Shown here piece after piece: positions 47,861 to 59,190 of a DNA stretch of 64,000 nucleotides. The DNA comes from Abelmoschus esculentus (Eukaryota > Streptophyta > Magnoliopsida > Malvales > Malvaceae). Below the pieces are notes generated by a model that was not told the DNA's origin, made no database searches, and saw only the letters and a program-made list of their open reading frames with translations. Made by a program: the position numbers and the translations under genes. Each line of letters opens with the position of its first letter. The stretch's first letter is position 1. Location of the stretch: contig JAUCBN010000042.1 of NCBI GenBank assembly GCA_035048815.1, positions 11,067,501 to 11,131,500 of the forward strand, in the 5' to 3' direction.

Positions 47861-49216
47861 TGACGCGTGTATAAAAAGTGTATTTAAGTGTAAGTGTACA
47901 CGTCAAGTAATATAATGATAAGTATTTATCGAATATCGTTATCCATAGAGATTGGTTTACTTAATATGCCTCCTTCTCCTTCCTTGCTCCTGAAGTTAAT
48001 AAAATAAAAATACAAGTAAAAAGATTTGTTGAATAATTAAAGAACAAAAACTTAAATAAAAGGGTTGAGAACGAATAGAGAGAATGGGTAGGATCCAGTT
48101 GTGTCATATAGTGAATTCAATTGATTTATTCTTGTTCAATACAATGGCACTGCACTGCCTCGACAGTACTACAGATACTTTCTCGGCAACAATAATGTTC
48201 TCTGCCACGACAATCTCTTACTCTTGGGCAGAATTACCAAAGTTCGGCAAACTATCCTTGAATGATTCCGCTTATCTCTAAGTCGAAATACTGTTGATAA
48301 CTAGTACTTGATGATACCTCTCGGTGTGAATCAATTATAATCACCAACCAATCTCATACTTCTTTTAGCCACTGAAACTCTTAACCTATCTTTAGGCCGA
48401 GTTAGTGTCTACAACACCGCACTTACCCCTTTCGTGAATCTAACTCTCTCGATATTAGATAAATGGATTACTTACAAGATCCTCTCTCGAGTTTGAATGT
48501 AAGAACAAAGAATGACAATAGGATAAGCAAACTTTGATATTCTTATTGTATTGAAACAAAGAAACAAAATACAATCTTCTCACACTAACATTCAACAACC
48601 TTCACCTAACCCTAAGAAAGCTTAGAACATATTGTATTGAAGAACACAATTCTTAGGGTCAAGCTTTCTCTCTAATTCGGCTCCCCTCTCTATACATTAG
48701 ACGACTCATGTATTTATAGTCTAGACCTAGGGTAACTTTTCCTAAGTAGAATATAACTTGGAGTAGGAAATAAGTAATAAAAATATAACATTTCCAAATT
48801 TAATTCTATCTAGAAGACTATTCCCGCGTGGACTTTGACTTGGTCTTTTCACGTGTTACTCTGCTCCAATCCAAACGCTTCAAGTTCAGGCATTCTTAGC
48901 TCATTTTTCTCTTTCAATCACCCAGTATCAGCACTGGAATTTCTGCTACCGCGGTATTGCTTCTACTCTCGGCAGTGCTGCTGCCTCGGTATTGGTTCTG
49001 CCTTCAGCACTGTTGCTTCTTCGGCAGGTAATTCCTACAACTACACATAACAAGCCATAAAGCCTTCTTTTCTCGCAAATATCATCTTTATATGTTGTGG
49101 TAGGAAAATATAGATTATTGAGCAATAAGTATATGTATCAATTCAAATTAGTGGGCAATGAGTACATATTGTTTAGGACAAGAATAGTAAATAATAGCAT
49201 TTTTAAACACTTATCA
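47861..49216 (-). repeat. 3' LTR of the nested Athila-type element (1356 bp)
   Basis: Its plus-strand left edge TGACGCG abuts outer integrase coding sequence. Its right edge, CTTATCA, is preceded on the minus strand by the polypurine stretch GTTTTGGGGGTATT, as in Athila/Tat-type elements. The length fits their long LTRs. No matching 5' LTR exists in the window. Confidence 0.75.
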
Positions 49217-49230
49217 AATACCCCCAAAAC
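49217..49230 (-). other. Polypurine tract of the Athila-type element
   Basis: The minus-strand GTTTTGGGGGTATT directly precedes the LTR start TGATAAG. The upstream GCTTGAGGACAAG word is typical of this group. Confidence 0.75.
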
Positions 49231-50099
49231 TCGAACTATTTCTTGTCCTCAAGCAATGCAAAACATCAAATTGCCGAACCTTATTCTCTCTTGGTCTTAT
49301 TTTTCCATCTATTCTCCCCACCATAACTATGTCTATCTTTCAGTCCTAGCCTGTAGTTTACTCAAGAATTTCTACTCGGAAAAAAACTATAAGATTATAT
49401 GAGTGTGTGTTTTTTTGCGGACAAGGTTGATTAAAGGCTTTCTTAGATAAACTCTAAGTTCAAGATAAGTAGATTTGGAAAGGTTATTTCTCTTCTAAAA
49501 ACATCAATCACTTGAGCCTGTTTTGGGCATCTCAAGAGTTGTGCTTCTTTCTATTTTTCTTTCTTTTCTTTAGGCATACTAGAGCCGGTTTTGGGAACCT
49601 CTAGCATGAAGAAGAGTAATTTCCTAGAGCCAGTGATAGGCACCTCTAGTCATATTCCTTAGAATCTAAGTCTTTATCACCTAATTTTATTAAAAGAACT
49701 CCTAAATCAAACAAGTCCCAAAAGTTTTTGTTGATTCTAACCTTATAATAAGCTTCTAAGTTCTATTCTTTAAATATTCCAAGGTTATTTCTTCAAAACA
49801 GAACCTAGTCATGGTAAGGAAAAAGATTTCTAAAGCCTTAAAAGAATAAACTAAGGCAAAGCTGATGTAAGGCAGTGCGAAAGTAAAGACAATTATTTCA
49901 AGTAAAGGCAAGTATAAAGAAATTTTTTTTGAATTAAGGCATCAAATTACTTCCTTTTTTGTTATTGCAGCTTGGTAGTGGACTGCCGTTGGCAGTGCAC
50001 TCATACCCTCAAACTCAAACTGAGCATTGTCCTCAATGCACAAATCTTACAGCAAGTAAAAGAAAATATATAAATAAAACAAAAAACACGGCAGTAATT
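49231..50099 (-). other. Non-coding tail of the Athila-type element
   Basis: The untranslated region between the last ORF and the LTR contains a second GAGGACAATGCTC word with a purine-rich stretch near 50000-50050. No protein was seen. Confidence 0.55.
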
Positions 50100-51690
50100 T
50101 TATTCTGATTCTAAAGAGCTACTGGAAATAGCTGCTCTTGTAGGTTTTCCTGCCGATGCTTTTATTCTGGAACCTTGTCCTGGTGAGTGCTGTATCTTTG
50201 CTTGTCTAGGCGACTGCACTCTTTTGGGTGTTGGCTTAAGCCTTGGGGCAGTGACTTCTTCGCCTTCTTCTTTGTCACTGAGGACTTCTGTCTGTATCAT
50301 GTACGTTCCTCCTTCTGCTTCAGCATATGAGACTCCTTGCTGATGGTGTGGTGAGTTGTGATGAACATACTCATCAATCTCCCTAGAGAGGCTGGCCATT
50401 GGGATGGGGCGGTTTGGTGGAGAGTTGTAAACAACTCTCCTTTTTGATGGTCGTCTCCTGGTGGAAGATGCCGCGATAGTGTCTATTGGTCTGGATGGTC
50501 CAGCACCATGGAATTGTTGTTGTGGTCTTGCAGCGAAGAATGATCTTGGCCTTGGGGCAGAGGTAGTTTCTGTGTAGGGTGCGACAATGACAAATATATT
50601 TGCTGGGAACTCTGGAAATTGCATCCATGAGAGGGGAAATTTTGTGTCATCATGTGTGCGAGAGTGTTGTTGAAGTCTCTCTAATACTCCATGTATCGTT
50701 GCTGTTGGAGGTCCATGTCTGTCATCCTCTGTAGAGTCTCCTGGTATGGATCTGCTGCGATAGGAGCTTCGGTAGTGCCTGGTACGTTTGTTGTGTACTG
50801 CCCTCCGACAGTGTAGTCGGCAGTGAACTATTGGGGTGTTGCTTGTACTGGTTCTGCTTGAGTTATCTGCATTATTCTATGGAAGAATTCTCTGGTCCAG
50901 CCTTGTCTTTGAGTTGTGTATTCATCTGTTTCTTCTATTGGAACACCTGCAACAATGCACAAGGCAGAGATTAAACAAGGGAAATATAAAGGATCTCGTT
51001 CTTTCTTACCGCAATCATAAATTTCTTGAAGGATAATCTCTCCAACATCTATGGTTCTTTTGTTGGTGATTGATTGAATGAGAACCAATATTCTTCTATT
51101 AACTGTGCTATTGTGGGATGTAGGCATGATGCGTCTCTTGACAAATGTGCACTAAATCTTGACTTCGGGCTTGAGGTTGAGCCTTGTTACACAACCCTTA
51201 TGGGCACCGGTTTCCCATGGAGTATTGTCGTAACAAAGTTTGTTCTTGATTTCTTCATAATCTTCATTGGTGACTTCTTCATAGAATTCACCGCGTTCAT
51301 CGCGTATGGGGGCAAGGCCATAGTGCTGGTTGATTATCTCGGTATTAAGGGCAACTGGCTTGCCTGGGCAATGAACAAATAAGTTGCCTTTGCTTGGTAT
51401 ATGAGCATAGAATTCACGAACAATTGTTGCGTTTGCTGTGGGAGGCTATAGGCATAAGATTTCCCAATCTTGATATTTGATTTTATCCATCAAGAATGGA
51501 TCAATGCCATAGTTTTGTTCATTCGAATGTTGGAAATCTTGCTCCTCCCATAGATGCCGAGCAACAAAGATCTGTTGAATCGTTCAACAACACCGACAGG
51601 ATAGAAGCGGTTGTAAGTGGCCATGGATGATTCTTGAATAATTGGGATGTTGGTGAGAGATTCTTTGAAAATTGATCTAAAAAGATGCAA
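50100..51690 (-). pseudogene. Plant-transposon-protein-like ORF of the Athila-type element
   Basis: Minus-strand pieces in consecutive order are MATYNRFYPVGVVERFNRSL (about 51490-51630), then IVREFYAHIPSKGNL and INQHYGLAPI (about 51300-51430), then RRILVLIQSITNKRTIDVGE through EETDEYTTQRQGWTREFF (50828-51127), then a proline/serine-rich tail (50100-50624, ending SSSLESE). This order matches the putative plant transposon protein family found with Athila-like elements, as I recall it. Stops and gaps separate the pieces. Its function is not known. An envelope role sometimes suggested for such ORFs is unsupported here. Confidence 0.65.
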
Positions 51691-52127
51691 GAATATAGGT
51701 AAGATTACAGAGAGTATTGTGAGGAAGATTTGGCAAGATTAACAAAGAATGCAAAGGGAATAGTTTCAACAAAGAAGTTGCTTATATAGGCCTCGATAGA
51801 TATAACCGTTTGGCTTTTCTACCATTTCAAATATTAACTGCTGGCATTAACTATCGCGACAGAAATCGGCAGATAACTGTTATAATATTTCTGCCCGTTA
51901 TAACTGCTACAACCCTGACACTATGCTCTGCCATGGCAGCGAACTTCCTGCTGTGTACTGTTTCTCTGTTATTCTTGCTTATTATCCTAAAAATAAATAT
52001 ATGAGATAAAAATATTTCAAAAAATAATTACTGATGTACTTAAATAAATAAATAAATAAAAAGAAAATTCTAAAAATTATTAACCTAAATTAATCCTAAT
52101 ATAATAATATAAAGAGTAGGGAAGAAA

Positions 52128-53054
52128 TTAAGTTACTGAAGGAGTGCATGAAAATGCATGTCCCAATTTGTCCCTTTCTTTATGGCCAGGATGATGTTTC
52201 TGTGATTGTTGATCATTCTTAAAAGATTCTTCTTTGTGTGCAGCCTCTGTTGTAGATTTAATTCTTTTTCCAAAAATTCTGCCGAGCATGCTACCAAGGT
52301 AGGATATTTTGGTGTTTGTGGCATAGATGGCCTTGTCCTCTTCTGGATCCTCAGAATTGTTTAGATTGTGGAAGACATTAAGTTTGACTTGTTGGCCATT
52401 GACCCTCATAGTCAATTCTCCATTCTCCACATCAATTAAGGTACGTCTAGTAGCAAGGAAAGGTCTTCTTAGGATGACCGATGCTTTTTCATCTGCTTCA
52501 CAATCAAGGACAATAAAGTCAGCTGGAAAAATAAATCTATCAACTCTTACCAGTATGTTATCGATTTTTCCTTCAGGGTGAACATATGATCGATCTGCAA
52601 GTTGAAGCAACATTGTTGTTGGTTTTGCCCTTCCTATGTTGAGCTTTTGAAAAACTGATTTGGGCATTAGGTTGATGCTTGCTCCAAGGTCACATAGGGT
52701 CTTTCCTTCATAGTTATTCCTAATCGCACAAGGTATGGTGAAACAGCTAGGGTCCTTCAATTTGGGTGGCATGCGATTATGTAACATTGCCATGCACCCT
52801 TCAGTTGTTTCCACTGTCTCAAACTCACCTAGCCTCTTCCTTTTAGACACAATGTCCTTCAAGAATTTAGTGTAGTTGGGCATTTGTTCAATTGCCTCAA
52901 CAAGTGGCAAGTTGATGTGGACTTGTTTCAGAATATCAAGAAGTTTCTTGAATTGATGGTCCTGTTTCTGTTTGTTCAGCCTTTGTGGGAAAGGTGGTGG
53001 TGGTCTCATCTCATCCAGGGTTTTATTAGATTGAAATTTAATATCTGGGACCAC
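52128..53054 (-). pseudogene. Gag-protease fragment of the Athila-type element (308 aa open)
   Basis: The open frame begins mid-gag at the element boundary, with no true start codon (the frame opens at GTG and reads VPDIKFQS). A proline-rich RPPPPFPQRL, then FKKLLDILKQVHINLPLVEA and PNYTKFLKDI lead into a retroviral-type aspartic protease region with CDLGASINLMPKSVF, the usual Athila variant of the catalytic motif, and ADFIVLDCE. It ends shortly after. Reverse transcriptase does not follow. It is remarkably uninterrupted compared with its surroundings. Confidence 0.8.
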
Positions 53055-53099
53055 TGTTTTTCTTACTACCTCGGTAGGTAGTGATCAATCATCATCTTA

Positions 53100-53700
53100 G
53101 CCATCGAGTCATGGGACAACCCCTTTTGAGTCGCTCTAGATTATTTCCCATTGATCGACTAGTAGTGTCGATGTTGTACCTTCGGCTTAATGCATCAACA
53201 ATTAAATTCACCTTTCTTGGCTTATAATCCAAGGAAAAATCAAAATTTGCTCAAAATTCTTACCAATAGACCGACTTAGGAGAAAGCGTCTTTTGTGTCA
53301 AAAAGTAATTGTTAACAACATTATCTGTAAATCCCACAAACCTTAACCCAAGAATATGGTGTAACCAAATACATAAACAATATACTACGGGTGTCATTTC
53401 TTTCTTATGAACCATGTATTTTTTTCTCGATTTCATTGAGCTTCTAGCTTTCAAAGGCAACCTGATGTCCTTCTTGCATCATGACCCCACCAATGGAAAT
53501 ATTAGATGCATCGATATAGACTTCAAATGGTTTGGTGTAATCAGGCAGCACCAATACTGGTTAACTCATCATGGCTTTAATTCCTTAAAGGCCTTCTGAC
53601 AATCAGTGCCCTAATCCCACGCCTTGTTCTTTTTTAATAACTCGACCAAGGGTAAGACTATCTTTGAGTAGTTTTTCACGAACCTTTTATAATAGTTTGC
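53100..53700 (-). pseudogene. Outer gypsy RNase H remnant
   Basis: Minus-strand translation gives KVTELRSFLGLANYYKRFV (about 53670-53740), LKKNKAWD, CQKAFKELK, then KKEMTPVVYC and the RNase H tail FDFSLDYKPRKVN with VDALSRR (about 53170-53240). Several stops are present. It is followed leftwards by the junction with the Athila-type piece. Confidence 0.8.
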
Positions 53701-54516
53701 AAGCCCAAGAAACGATCACAACTCAGTCACCTTGGTTGGTGGTTTCCACTCATCAATGGCTCAAACTTTGTCTTTATCCATATGGACATTGCCACCAACA
53801 ATAATATGGCCAAGGAAAGGAACCTTCTTCTGAGCAAACGAGTGCTTCTATTCTTTCACATAGAACTCGTTCTATCGCAAGATTTTGAATACCTGTCTTA
53901 AGTGCTTAACATGCTCCATAATAGTCTTGCTATATATGAACCATAGCGTGTAACACAGGCTATATTTAGTTCATCTCATTTTGTAATTCGGACTTGATAA
54001 TATCCAAACCTCAAATCCAACTTAGTGAACAATCTTGCACCATCAAGTTGATCAAACAAGTCTGCAATAAGTGGGATAAGTTACTTATTCTCCACTATGA
54101 GCTTATTCAAATCTTGATAACCGATGCACATTCAAAGTGACCCATCTTGTTTCTTCTAAAATAGCACTGAAGCACCATAAGGTGACTTATATGGTCAGAT
54201 ATACCGTACTTTTAGGAGTTCTTTTCAATTTTCTGCATAACTCTTCTAACTCGGATATAGCCATTCGGTAAGGGGCCTTGGTTGATGGCTCCGCATTTGG
54301 CACAAGTTCAATTTTATGATATACCTTTCCCTTTGGTGGTAGATTCGTTGGTAACTCGGCAGACATCACATCTTGAAACTCTGTCAATAATCGTCCGACC
54401 TCATCGGAGACCTTTTTAATCATGATAGGTTCATCTTCCATTAATGTTGCTAGAAAGGTGGGTTCCTCCTTGTGCACCCTCTTAAAAAACTGAATTGTTG
54501 AAATTATCTTGGCCAT
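53700..54516 (-). pseudogene. Outer gypsy reverse transcriptase, catalytic part deleted
   Basis: The 54187-54516 segment holds the linker and start of reverse transcriptase (VYHKIELVPNAEPSTKAPYRM). Then come KKQDGSLCMCIGYQDLNK and FTKLDLRFGYYQVRI (about 54000-54150). After CVTRYG the sequence jumps to YSKTIMEHVKHLRQVF near 53935. The intervening palm segment, including the FLDD/YVDD catalytic box, is missing, so it cannot have polymerase activity. Confidence 0.8.
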
Positions 54517-54549
54517 AACTCTGATCTCTCAGTTTAACAGAATAATACA

Positions 54550-54888
54550 CTAATGCTTGTCAAGAATGCATAAACAGTCGACAAAAGGAATGGGAAACGT
54601 ATTAATTTGATCAAGAAAGCTAAGCTCAATGACGAAATCAAAATCAACAAGCGGGATTACCTTATTGGCTACCTTATCAGTCCAACCTATAATGTCGAGA
54701 TTGACTCCTTTTGCTATCCTAACAATCAGAACTTCTTTAAAATTAACAGTTTTTATAAACTCATTCGTCTTTTCAATGCAAAGGCCGATTTTCTTTGTTA
54801 CTTGTTCGGACATGAACAACTCTGAGGCAATAGTGTCAACTAGCGTACTCATCTTCTGACCAGTTATGATGATGTTTACAAACATCAA
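54550..54888 (-). pseudogene. Outer gypsy protease region
   Basis: The 112-codon fragment has MSTLVDTIASELFMSEQ, the aspartic protease active-site region with the usual DTGA altered to DTIA, followed by a typical gypsy protease beta-rich sequence (VNLDIIGWTDK). Confidence 0.7.
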
Positions 54889-55817
54889 TCCCTTTTTCTT
54901 ATTGCCTTAATTGACATCCACGGAATTGAGAATGAATCCAAGCTTCAAAGGATCTCCCTCATCGACATCCTTCTCTTAGATGATTCCGACTTTCACATTT
55001 TGTAGGCAGTGTCTCGTTAAGTATTTACCACCACAAGTATAACACTAGAAAGACTCGTTATTTTTCCCATGGAATGCGACTCTTCTATTAGGGTGGCCTC
55101 TCATGACCATTTAAAGGCTTTTCGGACTCATTCTTTGTATATTTTTTTTGTATCCTCCCCAATTACCTTAGAACTTGGTTTTTGATTTTTAGATGACACA
55201 TATTTTTTATTCTCAAACTTAGTAAGAGAATCTACCACATCTAGGGCTATGGACAGATTTTTAATATCCTTTCTCTCTAACTCTAATCGGATCCACCATT
55301 GAAGTGTGTTAATGAAATCAAAATAGCCTTCATTTTCACTTAAATTCGGCAGTTAGAGCTTAAGTTCAGTGAACTTCACATAATCATGTTTCTATCAAAA
55401 TTGATGCATCTTTGATCGCGCCTCTAACTCATGATTATTTGGATAGAAATTCTCCTTGAAGGCAAATTGAATGTCCTTTCATGTCTTGAAGGGAATTGTG
55501 TCATTTTTTCCTTCATCACATCTACGTCACCAACATAAGATAGCGACATCAGAAAGATAAACAAAAATAGTGCTTATCTTAGTAATATAGTCATCAATAC
55601 CCATCACAAGAAAATATTGTTCAAGAACCCAAATAAAATTATCTATATCTTGGTACCTTTAACCCACTGAACTTACTAAGCCGTGGGGCATCAATCCTTA
55701 AATTTCTTCATGGAATTATCAAGTCTAAAGATCCTCTTATCCAAGGTTGCCATCATGTTCTTGTAACTTCCTTGCTTCTTCTCGCCATTATGGGTTTAAA
55801 ACTCCTTTGGTTGCTTG
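54889..55817 (-). pseudogene. Outer gypsy gag, C-terminal part
   Basis: Minus-strand fragments include a capsid-like block with AILCWRRCDEGKND and FKTWKDIQFAF (about 55430-55540), and a CCHC-like CYTCGGKYLTRHC (about 55020-55060). Many stops break it. It is interrupted by the copia element at 55818, and only about 50 bases continue beyond 62098 before the primer-binding site. Confidence 0.7.
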
Positions 55818-56310
55818 TGTTGGATTAAAATTCAATAATAGTGGGCACATATGTATAATGTATATTGCTATTATAAAGTTTAACACATAATTAAGTGACC
55901 AATTATGTTACATGTGTTATAGGTATTAAATTATCATAGAATTAAAAGTGTAGATACCATAAGGTGTATTTATAATTTGATGAGGGGCAGAGTTATAAAT
56001 ACTTAAGAGTTGGTTATTAAATCAAATACTAGTTTGTTATTAAATCAACTACTAGTTGGTTATTAAATCAACTATATAAAGGGTTATGGTCCCCAAGAAT
56101 TAGGTCAACTTGTATATCTCTTTTCCCCGTCTAAGAGTTGTACCGCAAGAGAAAACCTAACTTCTTGGAAGATCAAACCCTCTGGAAAATCTCCATCAAT
56201 GGATTCAGGTACACTTCCGCGTTCAGTTTATTTATTTTATTATTCTTGATGGTTTGACATATATGGATCTTGGATTTATATTCGTATCGAATATAATTTT
56301 TATTCTAACA
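55818..56310 (+). repeat. 5' LTR of the nested Ty1/copia element (493 bp)
   Basis: It runs from TGTTGGATT to TTCTAACA, preceded by GCTTG (55813-55817). It contains three tandem units of a roughly 23-bp repeat ending ACTAG and a TATA box. Confidence 0.92.
56073..56080 (+). promoter_or_regulatory. TATA box in the copia 5' LTR
   Basis: TATATAAA lies in the LTR just after the tandem repeats; the identical motif is at 61856-61863 in the 3' LTR. The position suits the U3 promoter that drives genomic RNA. Confidence 0.65.
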
Positions 56311-56311
56311 A

Positions 56312-56322
56312 GTGATATCAGA
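56312..56322 (+). other. Primer-binding site of the copia element
   Basis: GTGATATCAGA, an imperfect complement of the initiator methionine tRNA end, lies one base after the LTR. Confidence 0.65.
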
Positions 56323-57109
56323 TCTAGAAATATGTCGAATCATTGAGATCTAACGATCAGTTTAACGTCCATTGAGGTATTCGTGATTTTCAGGACTGGG
56401 TTTATAATTTTATTCCATTGATTTCAATTTCAATGGATTTAAATTTTTTTTCACGACTATATATTAGGTTTATTATTTCATATTATTATTATTATTATTA
56501 TTTTTAACAATTATTATCATTGTTTATTTAATATATATTGTTATTAATATTCAGAATATATATTTATTTAAAATATATATTTATTTCGGTTAAATCAAAA
56601 TTTTATTTTTGATAATTAGGTATTATATTAAACCTTTAGAAATAAATAAATTCATATTTTGACTATGTCTAATATTTTTGTGGGTTAATTGAAACATAAT
56701 GTTGCCAAAGTGACCTCTTATGCGTAGATTAATTTATTTAAAAATATTAAGATGTTTGTGTTTTTGTAATTCATGCGTTTATTAATTGGCCTAAAGGAAA
56801 ATTAATATTTGGCTGAATTTCAAACAACACCTGTGGTAATAAATGTGTGACAATTATAAAGTAATTTTATGTGTACAACACGTTACTTCAAAGATTAACC
56901 TGTTGTTCGACATAGTTTATTGTCAGTATTTGATTACTACAATAAGAGTACCGCTTACAGTTAATATTACTGTCCAAAGACTTGATATTAATGTTGTGTT
57001 TGGTATCTTGGGGGAAATTAGTCATTATTTTGAATTTATTTATTTACTTATGAAATATTGATGTGAGCATATTTATTTATTTATTTATTCTATATTCAAC
57101 TAGTTTTCA
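56323..57109 (+). other. Untranslated leader of the copia element
   Basis: The AT-rich leader between the primer-binding site and gag contains (ATT)n near 56480-56500. The short ORF at 56843-57061 has no gag similarity. Confidence 0.6.
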
Positions 57110-57773
57110 TGCTGCCACAATATCTGCTAATGTCAATTCTATACCCACGCTTAATGGGACAAACTTTAAGGATTGAAAAAGACACTTACTGATAGTGCTT
57201 GGCTGTATGGACATGGACCTTGCATTAAGGGAAGAACAACCTACACCTTTTACTGCGGCAAGCACCCCTGATGCAAAAAAGGATTTTGAGAGGTGAGAAC
57301 GTTCTAATCGCATGAGTCTGATGATCATGAAACAAAGCATTCCAAAAAATTTTAGAGGTGCAAAATCTGAAGATATTAAACGGGCTAAGAATTTCCTTGA
57401 CAATATTGAACAACGTTTTATTAAAAACGATAAAGTTGAAATGACATCACTTTTAAATTCTTTGATGTCTATGAAGTATAAAGGTCAAGGAAATATAAGG
57501 GAGTATATTTTGAAAATTTCTCACATTGCTTCAAAACTTAAGGCACTTAAAATCGAGTTTTCTGATGATTTACTCGTACTTATGGTTTTGGTTTCGCTTC
57601 CTGCACAGTTTAACCAATTTAAAATTAGTTATAACTGTCAAAGAGAGAAGTGGACTCTAAATGAGCTCATTTCTCATTGTGTTCAAGAGGAAGACAGGTT
57701 GAAGCATGAGAAAATAGAAAATGCTCATTTGGCCAGTACCTCTAAAGATAAGGGCAAGAAAAGAAAATTTTAG
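57110..57773 (+). pseudogene. Gag of the copia element
   Basis: The frame has TLNGTNFKD with TGA replacing an expected tryptophan (about 57175), a second TGA at about 57295, then an open stretch from 57312 with KNFLDNIEQRFIKNDK, YKGQGNIREYILKISHIAS and ISHCVQEEDRLKHEK. It ends at TAG 57771. The gag would build the cytoplasmic particle. A 1-base insertion in a T run near 57835 puts the zinc knuckle (CDKSGHMKKDC) in a different frame. Confidence 0.85.
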
Positions 57774-57829
57774 AATGAAGCTGCTAAGGGTCCACCTTAA
57801 AAGAAACAAGAAAAAGTTCCAAATAATTA

Positions 57830-58689
57830 TTTCTTTTTGTGATAAATCTGGACATATGAAGAAAGATTGTACCAAATATCACGCATGGCGTGTAAAGAAA
57901 GGTATGAATCTTACTTTGGTCTGTTCTGAGATTAATTTAGCTTCAGTACCTGGAAACACTTGGTGGTTAGATTCTGGTGCTACTACTCACATAAGTGTTT
58001 CTATGCAGGGTTGCCTCAGCTACCGAAAGCCAAGTGATGGTGAAAGAAACATCTTTGTGGGCGATGGAAAATCAGTAGAAGTGGAAGCAATTGGATATTT
58101 TAGGTTGTTATTAGGAACTGGTTTTTATTTGGATTTAAAAGACTCTTTTATTGTTCCGTCTTTTAGACGAAATTTAGTTTCTGTTTCTTTATTGGACAAA
58201 TTTGGTTATTATTGTTCATTTGGAAACAATCAATTTTCTTTGTCTTTAAATTCAAATATTATTGGAACTGGTTATTTAAATACCTATGACAATCTTTATT
58301 TATTAGATACAATTGCATCTTATAATGAAACCTTACATGTGGAATCACGTGGTACTAAGCGAAAATTCAATAAAGAAAATTCAACATCATTATGGCATAA
58401 ACGCTTAGGTCATATATCAAAATCCAGGATTGAGCGTCTTATGACTAATGGTATTTTAGAGTCTCTTGACTTCACAGACTTTAATGTTTGTGTTGATTGT
58501 ATCAAGGGAAAACAAACCAAAACTAAGAGATTAAGTGCCAATCGTTCTACAGATGTCTTAGAATTAATTCACACTGATATTTGTGGGCCATTCCCTACGG
58601 CATCTTGGAATGGTCAACAATATTTCATAACATTCATAGACGATTACTCACGTTATGGGTACTTATATTTCATTGATGAAAAATCTTAG
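57830..58689 (+). pseudogene. Zinc knuckle, protease and integrase start of the copia element
   Basis: The knuckle DKSGHMKKDCTKYH is followed by the aspartic protease motif WWLDSGATTHIS (about 57960-57996). The integrase zinc-binding region has HKRLGHISKSRI and CVDCIKGKQ. The catalytic core begins with LIHTDICGPF, holding the first aspartate, through FIDDYSRYGYLYFI. TAG at 58687-58689 ends it. Confidence 0.9.
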
Positions 58690-58692
58690 TCT

Positions 58693-59190
58693 TTGGACGT
58701 GTTCAAATCTTATAAAGCTGAAGTTGAGAATCAACTTAACAAAAGAATTAAGAAAGTTCGATCTGATCATGGCGGTGATTATTACGGTAGATATGATGGG
58801 TCAGGTGAACAACGTTCAGGACCATTTGCAAAATTCCTAGAGGAACATGGTATTGTCCCACAGTACACCATGCCAGGATCACCAAGTATGAATGGTGTAG
58901 CTGAGAGACGTAATAGGACTCTTAAGGATATGGTAAGAAGTATGATTGCTCATTCTACCTTATCTGAGTCTCTTTGGGGAGAAGCATTAAAGACAGCAGT
59001 GTATATTCTGAACAGAGTACCCACTAAAGCAGCTGAAAAAACACCTTATAAACTTTGTGTAGGTAAAAAACCTAATTTAAAGCATTTTCATATTTGGGGA
59101 TGTCCAGCTGAGGCAAGGCCTTATAGGCCACATGAAAAGAGATTGGACTCCAAAACAGTAAGCAACTACTTTATTGGTTATTCTGAGTGA
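58693..59190 (+). pseudogene. Integrase remainder of the copia element
   Basis: It continues in frame after the stop. VRSDHGGDYYGRYD carries the second catalytic aspartate, then PQYTMPGSPSMNGVAERRNR carries the catalytic glutamate. The GKKPNLKHFHIWGC block is typical of copia integrase. It ends at TGA (59188-59190). Confidence 0.9.

Larger units (their letters stand above)
47861..53060 (-). mobile_element. Partial Athila-type gypsy element nested in the outer integrase
   Basis: From right to left on the minus strand it holds a gag-protease ORF, an unusual ORF with the plant-transposon-protein style (about 50100-51690), a polypurine tract and the 3' LTR. The 5' LTR, most gag, reverse transcriptase, RNase H and integrase are absent. 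The right boundary (about 53055-53095) is a junction with outer RNase H tail sequence rather than a clean terminus. ACCAC occurs on both sides (47856-47860 and 53050-53054), but without a 5' LTR this is not a proven target duplication. Confidence 0.7.

Noticed and set aside
50100..51690. Envelope-like gene, suggesting an endogenous retrovirus
   Set aside because: No signal peptide, fusion peptide or transmembrane segment is visible. The style fits the plant-transposon-protein family.
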